A DNA stretch of 64,000 nt from Allobosea sp. 47.2.35 (GTDB taxonomy: Bacteria; Pseudomonadota; Alphaproteobacteria; Rhizobiales; Beijerinckiaceae), in the NCBI RefSeq assembly GCF_024655635.1, contig NZ_JANLGI010000001.1, positions 310,001-374,000 of the forward strand, read 5' to 3'. The notes below the pieces were generated by a model. It was not told the DNA's origin. It searched no databases and saw nothing but the letters and a program-made list of their open reading frames with translations. Positions 16,792 through 25,500 of the stretch are shown piece after piece; the first letter of the stretch is position 1, and every line of letters starts with the position of its first letter. Both the position numbers and the translations under genes were made by a program.

Positions 16792-17883
16792 CTACTTGAT
16801 CTCGCTGCGATAGAGCGTGATCCAGTCCTCGGAACCGATGCCACGGCATTCGCCCATCAGACTGAGATCGGTCTGGACGAAGGTGCTGCCGGTCCAGGCA
16901 TAGCCGCCCGAGGCGCCGCAATCGCCGATGCCGCGTCCCTTGGCGAAGAAATTGATGCGGCCACTCTTCGGGTCGAACTCGGCATTCACCAGCGTATTCT
17001 TCGCGTCGCCGTCGCCTTGCGGGAAGACCACCGGCTTGGCCGTCTTCGCGTCGCCACGCTCGATCATCCAGAATGCATGCGAGACATTGTAGGCGCCGCG
17101 TGAGCAGGCCAGCGAAACGAGGCTGTGCGTGCCGTCGAGCGTCCAGGCCTCGTCGATGCTGATCAGGGTTTCGTCGTCCTCGCAGCCGTCGGGGTCGCGC
17201 TGCTTGAGTTCCTTGCGCAGCGCGGCAGCGAGCGCCTTGCCGTCCCTTTCCGACAGTGTGCCGCTTGCGGGCTTCGCGGTGACGACCGGCAGGGCAGGGG
17301 CGGCCGGAACGTTCGTGCCGCTGCCCTTGCGGATCAGGGCGGAGGTCGTGTTGAGGCGCCCCTGCTGCTCGTCGATCCAGAGCAGGGCCGCCACCGAGCC
17401 CGACAGCGAAACCTCGGCTGATACCTGCGGAGCGGCGATGGCGAGCTTCGTGGCCTTGCGGGCAGCCTCGATGAGGGCCGTGACTTCGGCCGGCTTGAAG
17501 GTCAGGGACAGCAGGTCGCCATCGGTTTCCGCCGGCATCGCCTTGCCGCCGGCGGGGAAGGGCGCGCCATCGAGCTTGAGTTGGACGGACCGGGGCGGGG
17601 TCTTCCAGTCGCCGCGCAGGCGCAAGGTCAGTTCGGCCGGCATGTCCGGCCCGGCAGAGCGCTCCAGGCGCAAATAGGCGACCGGGTCTGCCGTCTCAGC
17701 CGGGAGCGACAAAGCGGTGCAGCTTTTGAGATTGTCGCAGCCGGCCATCCAATCGCGGAAACTCTTCGGTTCCGGGTCAGCTGCGAAAGCGAGGGCCGGC
17801 GCAAGAGCGAGGCCGGCGCCGAGCGCGGCGCCCTTCCAGCCGTCAGGAATCCTGTTTCCAGCGTTCCGCCGCATCGTCGTCAT
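16792..17883 (-). CDS. DUF1176 periplasmic protein
   Basis: A 363-residue protein with a signal peptide (basic start MTTMRRNAGNRIPDGWKGAA, hydrophobic core LGAGLALAPALAFAA). The rest matches DUF1176: FRDWMAGCDNLKSCTAL near residue 41 and a C-terminal module ending in CGASGGYAWTGSTF and EDWITLYRSEIK. Paired cysteines suggest disulphides in the periplasm. The function is unknown. It overlaps the moaE 3' end by 41 bases, so it is the last gene of the uvrC-pgsA-moaDE transcript. Confidence 0.85.
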   Translation of the reverse strand: MTTMRRNAGNRIPDGWKGAALGAGLALAPALAFAADPEPKSFRDWMAGCDNLKSCTALSLPAETADPVAYLRLERSAGPDMPAELTLRLRGDWKTPPRSVQLKLDGAPFPAGGKAMPAETDGDLLSLTFKPAEVTALIEAARKATKLAIAAPQVSAEVSLSGSVAALLWIDEQQGRLNTTSALIRKGSGTNVPAAPALPVVTAKPASGTLSERDGKALAAALRKELKQRDPDGCEDDETLISIDEAWTLDGTHSLVSLACSRGAYNVSHAFWMIERGDAKTAKPVVFPQGDGDAKNTLVNAEFDPKSGRINFFAKGRGIGDCGASGGYAWTGSTFVQTDLSLMGECRGIGSEDWITLYRSEIK

Positions 17884-18310
17884 CCGCCTTGGCTTCGACC
17901 CAGCCGCCGAGCGTGCCGTCGGCGCGGTGCTCGCGCTTCCAGAATGGGGCGCGGGTCTTGAGATAGTCCATCATGAAATCGGCGGCCTCGAAGGCGGCGC
18001 GGCGATGGGCCGAGGCCGCCAATACCAGCACGATCTGCTCGCCCGGCCTGACCAGCCCGTAGCGATGGATCGCGACGAGGCCGAGCAATGGCCAACGCTC
18101 CGATGCTTCAGCCGCGACGCGGGCGATCTCAACCTCGGCCATGCCGGGATAATGCTCAAGTTCCAGCGCGGCGAGCGTGCCGGCTTCGTCGCGGCAGAGT
18201 CCGGTAAAGGAGACGACGGCGCCGATATCGGCGCGGCCGGCCGAGAGCGCATCGATCTCGTCCTGGAGCGAGAAATCTTCCCGCTGGATGCGGACGAGGG
18301 GCGTCATCAC
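17843..18310 (-). CDS. moaE: Molybdopterin synthase catalytic subunit MoaE
   Basis: MoaE, with MoaD, inserts two sulphur atoms into precursor Z to make molybdopterin. The 155-residue product shows GAVVSFTGLCRDEAG near residues 30-44, HRYGLVRPGEQIVLVLAAS in the centre, and the active-site basic segment APFWKREHRADG. Length is typical. It lies four bases downstream of moaD in a cluster with pgsA and uvrC, an arrangement common in Rhizobiales. Confidence 0.95.
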   Translation of the reverse strand: MMTPLVRIQREDFSLQDEIDALSAGRADIGAVVSFTGLCRDEAGTLAALELEHYPGMAEVEIARVAAEASERWPLLGLVAIHRYGLVRPGEQIVLVLAASAHRRAAFEAADFMMDYLKTRAPFWKREHRADGTLGGWVEAKADDDDAAERWKQDS

Positions 18311-18314
18311 GGCC

Positions 18315-18608
18315 TCAGCCGCCGGTCATTGGCGGAAAGAAGGCTATCTCGCGGGCCTGGCCCAGCCGGGCCTGAGGCTTGGCATGGACATGGTCGAGCG
18401 CTGCCCGCACGATTGTCGCGTCGGCGAAGGCAGCCTCGTAGCCCTCGCCGCGGGCCTTCAGCCAGCGCACGAGATCGGCGATGGTGGCGAGATCGGCGGG
18501 AATATCGAGCGTTTCCTCGGGCAGGCCCACGCGCTCGCGCACCCAGGCGAAATAGACGATGCGGACCGGGCGTGTGCCCGCCGCGGCGGTCGCTGTCGCG
18601 GTGCTCAT
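18315..18608 (-). CDS. moaD: Molybdopterin synthase sulfur carrier subunit MoaD
   Basis: A 97-residue ubiquitin-like sulphur carrier. RIVYFAWVRERVG near the start and the C-terminal PPMTGG give the identity; the terminal Gly-Gly is adenylated and thiocarboxylated by MoeB. The length exceeds the E. coli protein by a short Thr/Ala-rich N-terminus (MSTATATAAAG). The ATG at 18608 overlaps the pgsA stop (ATGA), so it is coupled to it; moaE follows four bases later. Confidence 0.95.
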   Translation of the reverse strand: MSTATATAAAGTRPVRIVYFAWVRERVGLPEETLDIPADLATIADLVRWLKARGEGYEAAFADATIVRAALDHVHAKPQARLGQAREIAFFPPMTGG

Positions 18609-19228
18609 GGCGCGCGCTCGTCTTCCGCGACGAGATGGCGGATGCCGGCGTTGAAATAGTCCCAGCCGGTATAGATCGTCAGGCCGGCAGCGGCCCAGAG
18701 CAGGACGATGCCGATGGTGGTGTTGCCGGGCAGGACCTTGTCGCCGGCCGGACCGGCGATCAGGAAGCCGAGCGCGAAGAGCTGCGCCGTCGTCTTCCAC
18801 TTCGCGACCTTGCTGACGGGGACGCTGACCTTGAGATCGGCCAGGAACTCGCGCAGGCCCGAGACCAGGATTTCGCGGCAGAGGATCACGATCGCGGCCC
18901 AGAGCGTCCAGCCCTCGATCTGGCCGGTATAGACCAGCATCAGCAGCAGGGCGGCGACGAGCAGCTTGTCGGCGATCGGATCGAGCATGCGGCCGATCGC
19001 CGATTGCTGGCTCCAGGCACGGGCGATGTAGCCGTCGAGATAATCGGTGATGGCGGCGACGGTGTAGATGCCGAGCGCGAGCCAGCGCATCCAGTCGTCC
19101 CGCGGCCAGAACAGGATCGCCACCAGGGCCGGGATCGCCAGGATCCGCCCGTAGGTGAGGAGATTGGGCAGCGACCAGGGGCCGCGCCGCCTGATGGCGT
19201 CTGGAAGAATCGTCACGAGATGCACCAA
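18605..19228 (-). CDS. pgsA: CDP-diacylglycerol--glycerol-3-phosphate 3-phosphatidyltransferase
   Basis: PgsA makes phosphatidylglycerol phosphate at the inner membrane. The 207-residue protein has the CDP-alcohol phosphotransferase motif DG-x2-AR-x8-G-x3-D-x3-D (DGYIAR, then GRMLDPIAD) and at least four membrane helices. The start is uncertain: a TTG at 19228 and a GTG at 19225 are adjacent; neither has an ideal ribosome site. It follows uvrC by 54 bases and overlaps moaD. Confidence 0.95.
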   Translation of the reverse strand: MVHLVTILPDAIRRRGPWSLPNLLTYGRILAIPALVAILFWPRDDWMRWLALGIYTVAAITDYLDGYIARAWSQQSAIGRMLDPIADKLLVAALLLMLVYTGQIEGWTLWAAIVILCREILVSGLREFLADLKVSVPVSKVAKWKTTAQLFALGFLIAGPAGDKVLPGNTTIGIVLLWAAAGLTIYTGWDYFNAGIRHLVAEDERAP

Positions 19229-19282
19229 AGCAAGCCGGTCGTCGCAGCGTCAACACGCAACCGCGTGAATGTGGCAGAACTT

Positions 19283-21445
19283 TCAAGCATCGTGAAAGAA
19301 ATCATGCACAGCCTTGGCAGTCGCGGCATTCACGCCCGGCGTGCGCATGAGGTCGTCGAGCTTGGCGCGCTGGATCGCCTTCACCGTGCCGAAATGCAGC
19401 AGCAGCGCGCGCTTGCGTGAGGGGCCGATGCCGGGGATCTCGTCGAGCGGATTCTTCATCGTCTCGCGCTTGCGCTTGGCGCGGTGGGTGCCGATGGCGA
19501 AGCGATGCGCCTCGTCACGCAGGCGCTGGATGAAATAGAGCGCAGGGTCGCGAGGCTGCAGCTTGAAGGGCTCCTTGCCCTCCATGTGGAAGGTCTCGCG
19601 CATGGCGTTGCGGTCTTCGCCCTTGGCGATGGCGACGAGCGGGATGTCGGCCGCGCCGAGGTCCTTCATGATCTTGAGCGCGGCGGTGAACTGGCCCTTG
19701 CCGCCGTCGACGATGACGAGGTCGGGGCGGGACGGAAAGCCGTCCTCGTCCTTGCGCGGTTTCGCCGCCTTGCGGGGCTTCTTCCGCGGGGCTTCGTCCT
19801 TCATCGCGCGGTCGGGCGCATCCTGGAGAATGATCGCTCCGGTTTCGTCGTCGGCCGGGGGATGCTCCTCGGTTATCGGATCAAGGGCGATGCCGCTTTC
19901 TTTCGCCAGCTTGGCGAACCGGCGCGTCAGCACCTCGCGCATCATGCCGAAATCGTCGCCGGCGATGGTTTCGGTCGAGATGTTGAAGGTGCGGTACTGG
20001 TTCTTCATGAAGCCGTCCGAGCCGGCGACGATCATGCCGCCGACCGCGTTCGTGCCCATGATATGCGAGTTGTCGTAGACCTCGACGCGGCGCGGGGCCG
20101 CCTCCATGCCGAAGGCGGCGCCGAGCGCAGCGAGCAGCGCGCTCTGGCCGGCATTGTCGGCGAGCTTGCGGGAGAGGGCCTCGCGAGCGTTCTTGACGGC
20201 ATGGGCCATCAGGTCGGCGCGCTCGCCGCGTTTGGGATGGGCCACCTCGACCTTGCGGCCGGCGCGGGCCGACAGTGCCTGCCCGATCAATTCGATCTCC
20301 TCGACCGGATGCGAGAGCAGCACGAGGCGCGGCGGCGGCTTGTCGTCGTAGAACTGGGCGACGACGGAGGCCAGAACCTCGGCCGGCGTCAGCGAGCGGT
20401 CGGCGCGCGGGAAGAGGGCGCGGTTGCCCCAGTTCTGGTGATTGCGGAAGAAGAAGATCTCGACGCAGAACTGCCCGGCCTGCTCGTCGATGGCGAAGAC
20501 GTCGGCTTCCTCGACGCCCTGCGTGTTGATGTCCTGCCCGGCCTGCACGGCCGAAAGCGCGGCAAGGCGGTCGCGATAGCGCGCCGCCTTCTCGAATTCG
20601 AGCTCTTCCGCCGCTTCCTGCATCCGGGCGGAGAGCAGCTGCTTCACCGTCGAGGAGCGGCCGGAGAGGAAGTCGCGGGCCTGGCCGGCGAGCGCCTGGT
20701 ATTCGGGAATCGAGATTTCGCCGGTGCACGGGCCGGCGCAGCGCTTGATCTGGAAGAGCAGGCAGGGGCGGGTGCGGTTCTCGTAGAAGGAATCCGCGCA
20801 GGTGCGGATCAGGAAGGCCTTCTGCAGTGCGTCGATGGTGCGGGTCACCGCCCAGACCGAGGCAAAGGGGCCGAAATAGTCGCCCTTGCGCTGGCGCGAG
20901 CCGCGGTGCTTCAGGATCGCGGGCGCGTCATGGTCGCCGGTCAGCAGGATATAGGGGAACGACTTGTCGTCGCGCAGCAGCACGTTGTAGCGCGGCCGGA
21001 GCTGCTTGATCAGGTTCGACTCGAGCAGCAAAGCCTCGGTCTCGGTGCCGGTGGTGACGAACTCCATATTCGCCGTCTCGGCGATCATCCGGGCGACGGC
21101 GTTGGTATGCGCCATGCCGCGGGCATAGGAGGTCACGCGGTTCTTCAGGCTCTTTGCCTTGCCGACATAGAGCACCTCGCCGGCGCGATCGAACATCCGG
21201 TAGACGCCGGGCCGGTTCGGCAGGTGCTTCGCGAATTGCTGGATGACCTCGATGCCGGCCTTGAGCGCGCCGGGCGCGGCTTCCGCGAGGGCGAGCGCGG
21301 GCTCGGCGCCGGGGAGGGTGTCCTCCTCGTCCTCGAACTCGTCCTGCGGCAGATCGTCCTGGCGTTCGCGACTCATGCGCTTGCGTACTCTATCCCGCGT
21401 CGTCTTGCCTGCGCCGTCTTGGGCCTGCGTTGTCTCGGCCTCCAT
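19283..21445 (-). CDS. uvrC: Excinuclease ABC subunit C
   Basis: UvrC makes the dual incisions in nucleotide excision repair. The order is GIY-YIG nuclease ([19 protein letters not shown]), UVR motif ([20 protein letters not shown]), an RNase H-like nuclease ([16 protein letters not shown]) and a C-terminal helix-hairpin-helix ([16 protein letters not shown]). At about 720 residues it is longer than the usual 600-650. It has an acidic N-terminal extension and a Lys/Arg-rich insert in the second nuclease domain, just before [12 protein letters not shown]. The start is uncertain: GTG 21463, ATG 21445 and ATG 21376 are all possible. It is the first gene of the pgsA-moaDE-DUF1176 run. Confidence 0.95.
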   Translation of the reverse strand: MEAETTQAQDGAGKTTRDRVRKRMSRERQDDLPQDEFEDEEDTLPGAEPALALAEAAPGALKAGIEVIQQFAKHLPNRPGVYRMFDRAGEVLYVGKAKSLKNRVTSYARGMAHTNAVARMIAETANMEFVTTGTETEALLLESNLIKQLRPRYNVLLRDDKSFPYILLTGDHDAPAILKHRGSRQRKGDYFGPFASVWAVTRTIDALQKAFLIRTCADSFYENRTRPCLLFQIKRCAGPCTGEISIPEYQALAGQARDFLSGRSSTVKQLLSARMQEAAEELEFEKAARYRDRLAALSAVQAGQDINTQGVEEADVFAIDEQAGQFCVEIFFFRNHQNWGNRALFPRADRSLTPAEVLASVVAQFYDDKPPPRLVLLSHPVEEIELIGQALSARAGRKVEVAHPKRGERADLMAHAVKNAREALSRKLADNAGQSALLAALGAAFGMEAAPRRVEVYDNSHIMGTNAVGGMIVAGSDGFMKNQYRTFNISTETIAGDDFGMMREVLTRRFAKLAKESGIALDPITEEHPPADDETGAIILQDAPDRAMKDEAPRKKPRKAAKPRKDEDGFPSRPDLVIVDGGKGQFTAALKIMKDLGAADIPLVAIAKGEDRNAMRETFHMEGKEPFKLQPRDPALYFIQRLRDEAHRFAIGTHRAKRKRETMKNPLDEIPGIGPSRKRALLLHFGTVKAIQRAKLDDLMRTPGVNAATAKAVHDFFHDA

Positions 21446-21627
21446 GTAGGATGCCGGAGCCACTTCGTCATGTCAGGAGAGGTGCGGTTTCCTGCGTCGA
21501 ATGAACGGTCGTGATCCGCCTGATAAAACCGATGTGAAGCTGAGCGCGGCGATCGTCTTCCACGGTTGTTCTTGGTTGTTCAGGCCGGTCATTTTCGTTT
21601 TCCGGCAGCGGCATCGTTGTTGTCGAT

Positions 21628-21656
21628 TTGACATCGGGGTAGTCGGAGCCTATCTC
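21628..21656 (+). promoter_or_regulatory. Candidate promoter of cspA
   Basis: TTGACA (21628-21633) and TATCTC (21651-21656) are separated by 17 bases, a good housekeeping sigma pair for this group. Transcription from here would give a leader of about 130 bases, in keeping with the long regulatory leaders of cold-shock genes. The rest of the 349-base gap between uvrC and cspA (21446-21794) shows no gene. Confidence 0.5.
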
Positions 21657-21794
21657 TTGGTCTCGATTTAGGCCTGATGACTTGGCCATTCGCGCCTCTT
21701 GAGCGCGACACGCTGATGATTTTCTTCCTCTGATCGAATTCGCCGCCGCATGTTTTCCATGGGGCTTGGATAAGCATGTTTGCGGGAGGCTCAG

Positions 21795-22004
21795 ATGGCT
21801 TCTGGTACGGTCAAGTGGTTCAACGCCACCAAGGGTTTCGGTTTCATTCAGCCTGACGATGGCGGGCAGGACGTGTTCGTCCATATCAGCGCTGTCGAGC
21901 GCGCTGGCATGCGCGATCTGCGCGACGGCCAGAAGATCTCCTACGAGATCGTCCAGGACAAGCGTTCGGGCAAGAGCTCGGCCGACAACCTGCGGGCCGA
22001 ATAA
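21795..22004 (+). CDS. Cold-shock domain protein
   Basis: A 69-residue single CSD protein: [20 protein letters not shown] holds RNP1 (KGFGFI), and VFVHIS is RNP2. It binds single-stranded RNA/DNA and melts RNA structure. The ATG at 21795 has a GGGAGG site. A small CCGCC/GGCGG dyad (22007-22020) follows the stop. The neighbouring rpsU suggests a translation and stress cluster. Several paralogues are usual in this group, so I give no specific csp name. Confidence 0.95.
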   Translation: MASGTVKWFNATKGFGFIQPDDGGQDVFVHISAVERAGMRDLRDGQKISYEIVQDKRSGKSSADNLRAE

Positions 22005-22092
22005 GCCGCCTGGAGGCGGAACGACGACGCTTTGAGGCGACCACGGACGTACCGGCGCCACGACACGACGTTTCGCACAAGCGGTTGATGGA

Positions 22093-22120
22093 GGGTCGGG
22101 ACCAACAAGCCCGGCCCTTT
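22093..22120 (+). terminator. Hairpin between cold-shock gene and rpsU
   Basis: Arms GGGTCGGG (22093-22100) and CCCGGCCC (22110-22117) pair with one G-U, with a nine-base loop and a short T-run. It may end the cold-shock transcript or attenuate rpsU, whose ATG lies 23 bases downstream. Confidence 0.45.
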
Positions 22121-22142
22121 GTGCTTTCTGGAAAGGATGACC

Positions 22143-22418
22143 ATGCAAGTTCTCGTTCGGGACAACAATGTCGAGCAGGCGCTGCGCGTCCTGAAGAAGA
22201 AGCTGCAGCGCGAAGGCGTGTTTCGCGAGATGAAGCAGCGTCGCGAATTCGAGAAGCCGTCCGAGCGCCGGGCCCGGGAGAAGGGCGAGGCGGTTCGTCG
22301 CGCCAAGAAGGCCGCCCGCAAGCAGGCGCAGCGCGAAGGCCTGCTGCCGGCGCCGAAGCGCAAGCTGCCGGCCGGCAAGGCCCGTCCTGGCGCCCCGCGT
22401 CCGCCGTCTGCCGTCTGA
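22143..22418 (+). CDS. rpsU: 30S ribosomal protein S21
   Basis: The 91-residue basic protein starts [20 protein letters not shown] and continues with [19 protein letters not shown], both diagnostic of bS21. A lysine-rich C-terminal tail (about 60-91) is longer than in E. coli, as is usual in alphaproteobacteria. The ATG at 22143 is preferred because GGAAAGGA sits eight bases before it; an ATG at 22137 is too close to the ribosome site. Rhizobiales often have more than one S21 gene, so this may be a paralogue. Confidence 0.95.
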   Translation: MQVLVRDNNVEQALRVLKKKLQREGVFREMKQRREFEKPSERRAREKGEAVRRAKKAARKQAQREGLLPAPKRKLPAGKARPGAPRPPSAV

Positions 22419-22459
22419 TCGACGGAAGGCCGATCCGCGCCGTTGAGCAGGAGTTTCGC

Positions 22460-22720
22460 ATGTCGAGCCGCAGCATGAAGCTGGACGAGATCGCTGCCCG
22501 CGCGCAGGAGGCCGTCTCGGCGACCGAGCAGCGCCGCCAGGACGCGCTCGATGCGTGGCAGGCGCTCGAGGATGAGGCCGGTCAGGCCCGCCTCAAGACC
22601 GAGAAGCTGCGGGCGCTGCGGCTGGCCCGGGACGCCGCGGAGGCCGCTGCCAAGGCGGCCGCCCCGGTTCGCAAGGTCGCTTCGAAGCGCCCGAGCCGAG
22701 CCGCCGCGAAGGCGCTCTGA
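22460..22720 (+). CDS. Small helical protein of unknown function
   Basis: An 86-residue protein beginning MSSRSMKLDEIAARAQEAV with an AGCAGGAG ribosome site. It is nearly all predicted helix and rich in Ala, Glu, Arg and Lys (a heptad-like central part), ending in a basic tail, KRPSRAAAK. It lies 41 bases after rpsU in the same direction, so it is likely co-transcribed. I do not recognise it; a small nucleic-acid- or ribosome-associated role is only a guess. Confidence 0.6.
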   Translation: MSSRSMKLDEIAARAQEAVSATEQRRQDALDAWQALEDEAGQARLKTEKLRALRLARDAAEAAAKAAAPVRKVASKRPSRAAAKAL

Positions 22721-22745
22721 CGTTCTTCCCTTGACGAGGTTTCGG

Positions 22746-22781
22746 ACGGGCGGCCATCAGGATGTGCCGCCCGTTTGCGTT
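22746..22781 (+). terminator. Rho-independent-type terminator
   Basis: Perfect 9-base arms ACGGGCGGC (22746-22754) and GCCGCCCGT (22766-22774) with an 11-base loop, followed by a T-rich stretch (TTGCGTTT). It lies 25 bases after the small helical gene and probably ends the rpsU unit. Confidence 0.55.
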
Positions 22782-22822
22782 TCTGCCGACGGGGCCTGCG
22801 CTTTGCCGGGAGAACGCGTGTC

Positions 22823-23401
22823 ATGAACGATTCCTCTCCGGCACCCGGCCGCATCATCCTGCTCAACGGCGCGTCGAGCAGCGGCAAGTCTTCAGTCGCT
22901 CGCGCCATCCAGGCGCGGATCGATACTCCGTTCTGGCATATCTCGATCGATCACCTGCGCGATGCCGGCGTGCTGCCGAGCGCCCGGATCAAGAGCGGTG
23001 AGTTCGATTGGCGAGCCATGCGGGAAGCCTTCTTCCTCGGCTTCGAACGCTCGCTGCTGGCCTATGTCGAGGCCGGCAACGACCTGATCGTCGAGAACAT
23101 CATGGAGAGCGAGGCCTGGCTGCTGCGACTGGCCGATACGCTCGCCGGCCATGACGTGTTCTTCGTCGGGGTGCATTGCGCGCTAGAGGAATTGGAACGA
23201 CGCGAGCGTGAGCGCGGCGACAGGCCGATCGGCGATGCTCGGCGCGACTTCTACCGCATTCATTCCTATTGCCTCTACGATGCCGAGGTGGATGCGATGC
23301 AGGATCGGGACGCCAATGCCGACGCCGTCATCGCGGCATGGCGGGCGCGTTTGCTGCCGTCTGCCTTCGAAAGGTTGCGCGAGCGTCGCGACGGCGGCTG
23401 A
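22823..23401 (+). CDS. Chloramphenicol phosphotransferase-like P-loop kinase
   Basis: A 192-residue P-loop protein with Walker A GASSSGKSS at about residues 15-23 and a catalytic-Asp segment FWHISIDHLRD, as in the CPT family. EENIM-like acidic residues (VENIMESE) follow. CPT phosphorylates chloramphenicol in its producer, but most relatives in other bacteria have unknown small-molecule substrates. No resistance context is visible here. The ATG at 22823 is chosen by family length. It stands alone after the rpsU unit. Confidence 0.85.
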   Translation: MNDSSPAPGRIILLNGASSSGKSSVARAIQARIDTPFWHISIDHLRDAGVLPSARIKSGEFDWRAMREAFFLGFERSLLAYVEAGNDLIVENIMESEAWLLRLADTLAGHDVFFVGVHCALEELERRERERGDRPIGDARRDFYRIHSYCLYDAEVDAMQDRDANADAVIAAWRARLLPSAFERLRERRDGG

Positions 23402-23542
23402 GCCAGGTTCGACGACCAGGTCGCCATGTCGTCGACGCGTTTGCGTTGGCTGCGAATGCAGGGCGAGGGGACTGCCGATCGCTTCGGGCCGAGCCAATAT
23501 GAGGACACTGGCCTGCGCCATTCACTACGAGGATCGAAACCC

Positions 23543-24562
23543 ATGTCCCAGTCCGACAGCGTTCGCATCGTTCTCGCTTCCCGGCCCGAGGGGCGTCCGG
23601 CGCCGCAGAATTTCCGGCTGGAGCATGCCGCGATCCCGGCGCCCGCCGAGGGGCAGGTGCTGCTCAAGATTCTCTATCTCTCGCTCGACCCCTACATGCG
23701 CGGGCGAATGAGCGCGGCGAAGTCCTATGCGGCCGCGACGGAGATCGGGCAGCCCATGGAAGGCGGGACCGTCGGCGAGGTGATCCAGAGCCGTGATCCG
23801 GCCTTCAAGCCGGGCGACATCGTGCTCTCCCATTCCGGCTGGCAGTCCTACGCGGTCGCCAATGCCGCCCAGTTGCGCAAGCTCGACCCGAAAGCAGCGC
23901 CGTTGACCACGGCGCTCGGCGTGCTCGGCATGCCCGGCTTCACCGCCTATGCCGGCCTGCTCACCATCGGCCAGCCGAAGCCGGGCGAGACGGTCGTGGT
24001 CGCGGCGGCGAGTGGGCCGGTCGGTTCTGCCGTGGGGCAGATCGCCAGGATCAAGGGCGCGCGGGCAGTCGGCATTGCCGGCGGCCCCGAGAAATGTGCC
24101 TTCGTGCGCGACACCTTCGGTTTCGACGCCGTGATCGACCATCGCGATCCCGAGATGGCGGCGAAGCTCGCTGCCGCCTGCCCGGATGGCATCGACGTCT
24201 ATTTCGAGAATGTCGGCGGCCATGTCTGGGATGCGGTCTTCCCGCTGCTCAACACCTTCGCGCGCATTCCGGTCTGCGGACTCGTCGCGCATTACAATGC
24301 GAGCGGCGAATTTCCGGGGCCGGACCGCTTGCCGGGGATGATGCGGCAGGTGCTGTCGAAGAGCCTGACCATCCGGGGCTTTATCCAGCGCGAATTCGCG
24401 GCAGCGCAGGGGCCGACCTTCCGGGAGGAGATGGCTGGCTGGATCGCGGAGGGCGCGGTCAAATACAAGGAAGATATCGTGACCGGGCTGGAGAACGCGC
24501 CGGAGGCCTTCATTGGCCTGCTGGAAGGCCGGAATTTCGGCAAGCTGATCGTCAAGCTTTGA
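23543..24562 (+). CDS. Zinc-independent NADP-dependent oxidoreductase (CurA/PTGR-like)
   Basis: A 339-residue MDR-superfamily enzyme with the leukotriene-B4-dehydrogenase-type N-terminus (SLDPYMRGRM near residues 52-61). A Rossmann loop AASGPVGSAVGQ lies at about 154-165, and YFENVGGHVWDAV follows near 220. No zinc-binding cysteines are seen. Relatives reduce the double bond of enones such as curcumin or 15-oxo-prostaglandins; the natural substrate is unknown. The ATG at 23543 has a GAGGAT site. It is a single gene. Confidence 0.9.
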   Translation: MSQSDSVRIVLASRPEGRPAPQNFRLEHAAIPAPAEGQVLLKILYLSLDPYMRGRMSAAKSYAAATEIGQPMEGGTVGEVIQSRDPAFKPGDIVLSHSGWQSYAVANAAQLRKLDPKAAPLTTALGVLGMPGFTAYAGLLTIGQPKPGETVVVAAASGPVGSAVGQIARIKGARAVGIAGGPEKCAFVRDTFGFDAVIDHRDPEMAAKLAAACPDGIDVYFENVGGHVWDAVFPLLNTFARIPVCGLVAHYNASGEFPGPDRLPGMMRQVLSKSLTIRGFIQREFAAAQGPTFREEMAGWIAEGAVKYKEDIVTGLENAPEAFIGLLEGRNFGKLIVKL

Positions 24563-24645
24563 GAGGGGCGCCACGCGCCAGCCTTTTTCCTTGACCATTC
24601 AGCGGGCGCGCGGCCATCTCGCCGCGCCCGCCACCGGACTTTGCC

Positions 24646-25500
24646 ATGCCCGTCTTCGCCATTCCCTTCCCGATGATCGATCCCGTCGCGGTGCAGCTCG
24701 GGCCCTTGGCGATCAAATGGTACGGGCTCGCCTATGTCGTCGGGCTGCTTGGTGGCTGGTGGTATGCGCGCAAGTTGGTCGCCGCCGATGGCCTGTGGGG
24801 CGGGCGGGCGCGGCCTCAAGCCATCGAGCTCGACGACATGCTGCTCTTCGTCGCCTTCGGCGTGGTGCTCGGCGGGCGCATCGGCTTCGTGCTGTTCTAC
24901 GATCTCGCGCGCTATCTCGAACGCCCGCAGGACATCTTCGCGATCTGGCAGGGCGGCATGTCCTTCCATGGCGGTCTGATCGGCGCGACGCTCGGCCTAT
25001 GGCTCTTCGCGAAGCGGCGCGGCTATCCGGCGCTGTCGGTGTTCGATCTCGCCGCCGCGGTGGTGCCGATCGGCCTCCTGCTCGGGCGCATCGCCAATTT
25101 CATCAATGGCGAACTCTGGGGCCGGCCGGCGCCTGATTTCCCCTATGCGATGGTCTTCCCGAATGGCGGGCCGCTGCCGCGCCATCCGAGCCAGCTCTAC
25201 GAGGCCTTTGGCGAGGGCCTGCTGCTGTTCATTCTCGTGAACGTGCTGGTCCGGTTCGGCGGCTTCAGGCGGCCGGGCTTCGTCGCCGGCGTCTTCGGCA
25301 TGGGCTATGCGGTCGCGCGGATCGTCTGCGAGTTCTTCCGCGAGCCCGATCCGCAGCTCGGCTTCCTGTTCGGGACATCGGTCGATGCGCTCTCGGGCGG
25401 CATCACCATGGGCATGCTGCTCTCGCTGCCGGTGTTCTTCGCCGGCCTGTGGCTGGTGCTGCGCAGCAAGCGCGAGGTGCCGGGCGAGGCGCGGGCGTGA
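24646..25500 (+). CDS. lgt: Prolipoprotein diacylglyceryl transferase
   Basis: Lgt transfers diacylglyceryl from phosphatidylglycerol to the lipobox cysteine of preprolipoproteins at the inner membrane. The 284-residue, multi-helix protein has the conserved MSFHGGLIGATLG and the Lgt signature GRIANFINGELWGRP near residues 147-161, followed by HPSQLYEAFGEG. It starts MPVFAIPFPMIDPVAVQLG. Its stop overlaps the midA start, and pgeF follows, an order conserved in alphaproteobacteria. Confidence 0.97.
   Translation: MPVFAIPFPMIDPVAVQLGPLAIKWYGLAYVVGLLGGWWYARKLVAADGLWGGRARPQAIELDDMLLFVAFGVVLGGRIGFVLFYDLARYLERPQDIFAIWQGGMSFHGGLIGATLGLWLFAKRRGYPALSVFDLAAAVVPIGLLLGRIANFINGELWGRPAPDFPYAMVFPNGGPLPRHPSQLYEAFGEGLLLFILVNVLVRFGGFRRPGFVAGVFGMGYAVARIVCEFFREPDPQLGFLFGTSVDALSGGITMGMLLSLPVFFAGLWLVLRSKREVPGEARA

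Noticed and set aside
19484-21514. A 676-residue open frame antisense to uvrC
   Set aside because: It mirrors the uvrC codon pattern and shows no family; the sense frame has all UvrC domains.
22823-23401. The CPT-like kinase as a chloramphenicol resistance gene
   Set aside because: Only the fold and catalytic region match; there is no resistance context and most such homologues have other, unknown substrates.
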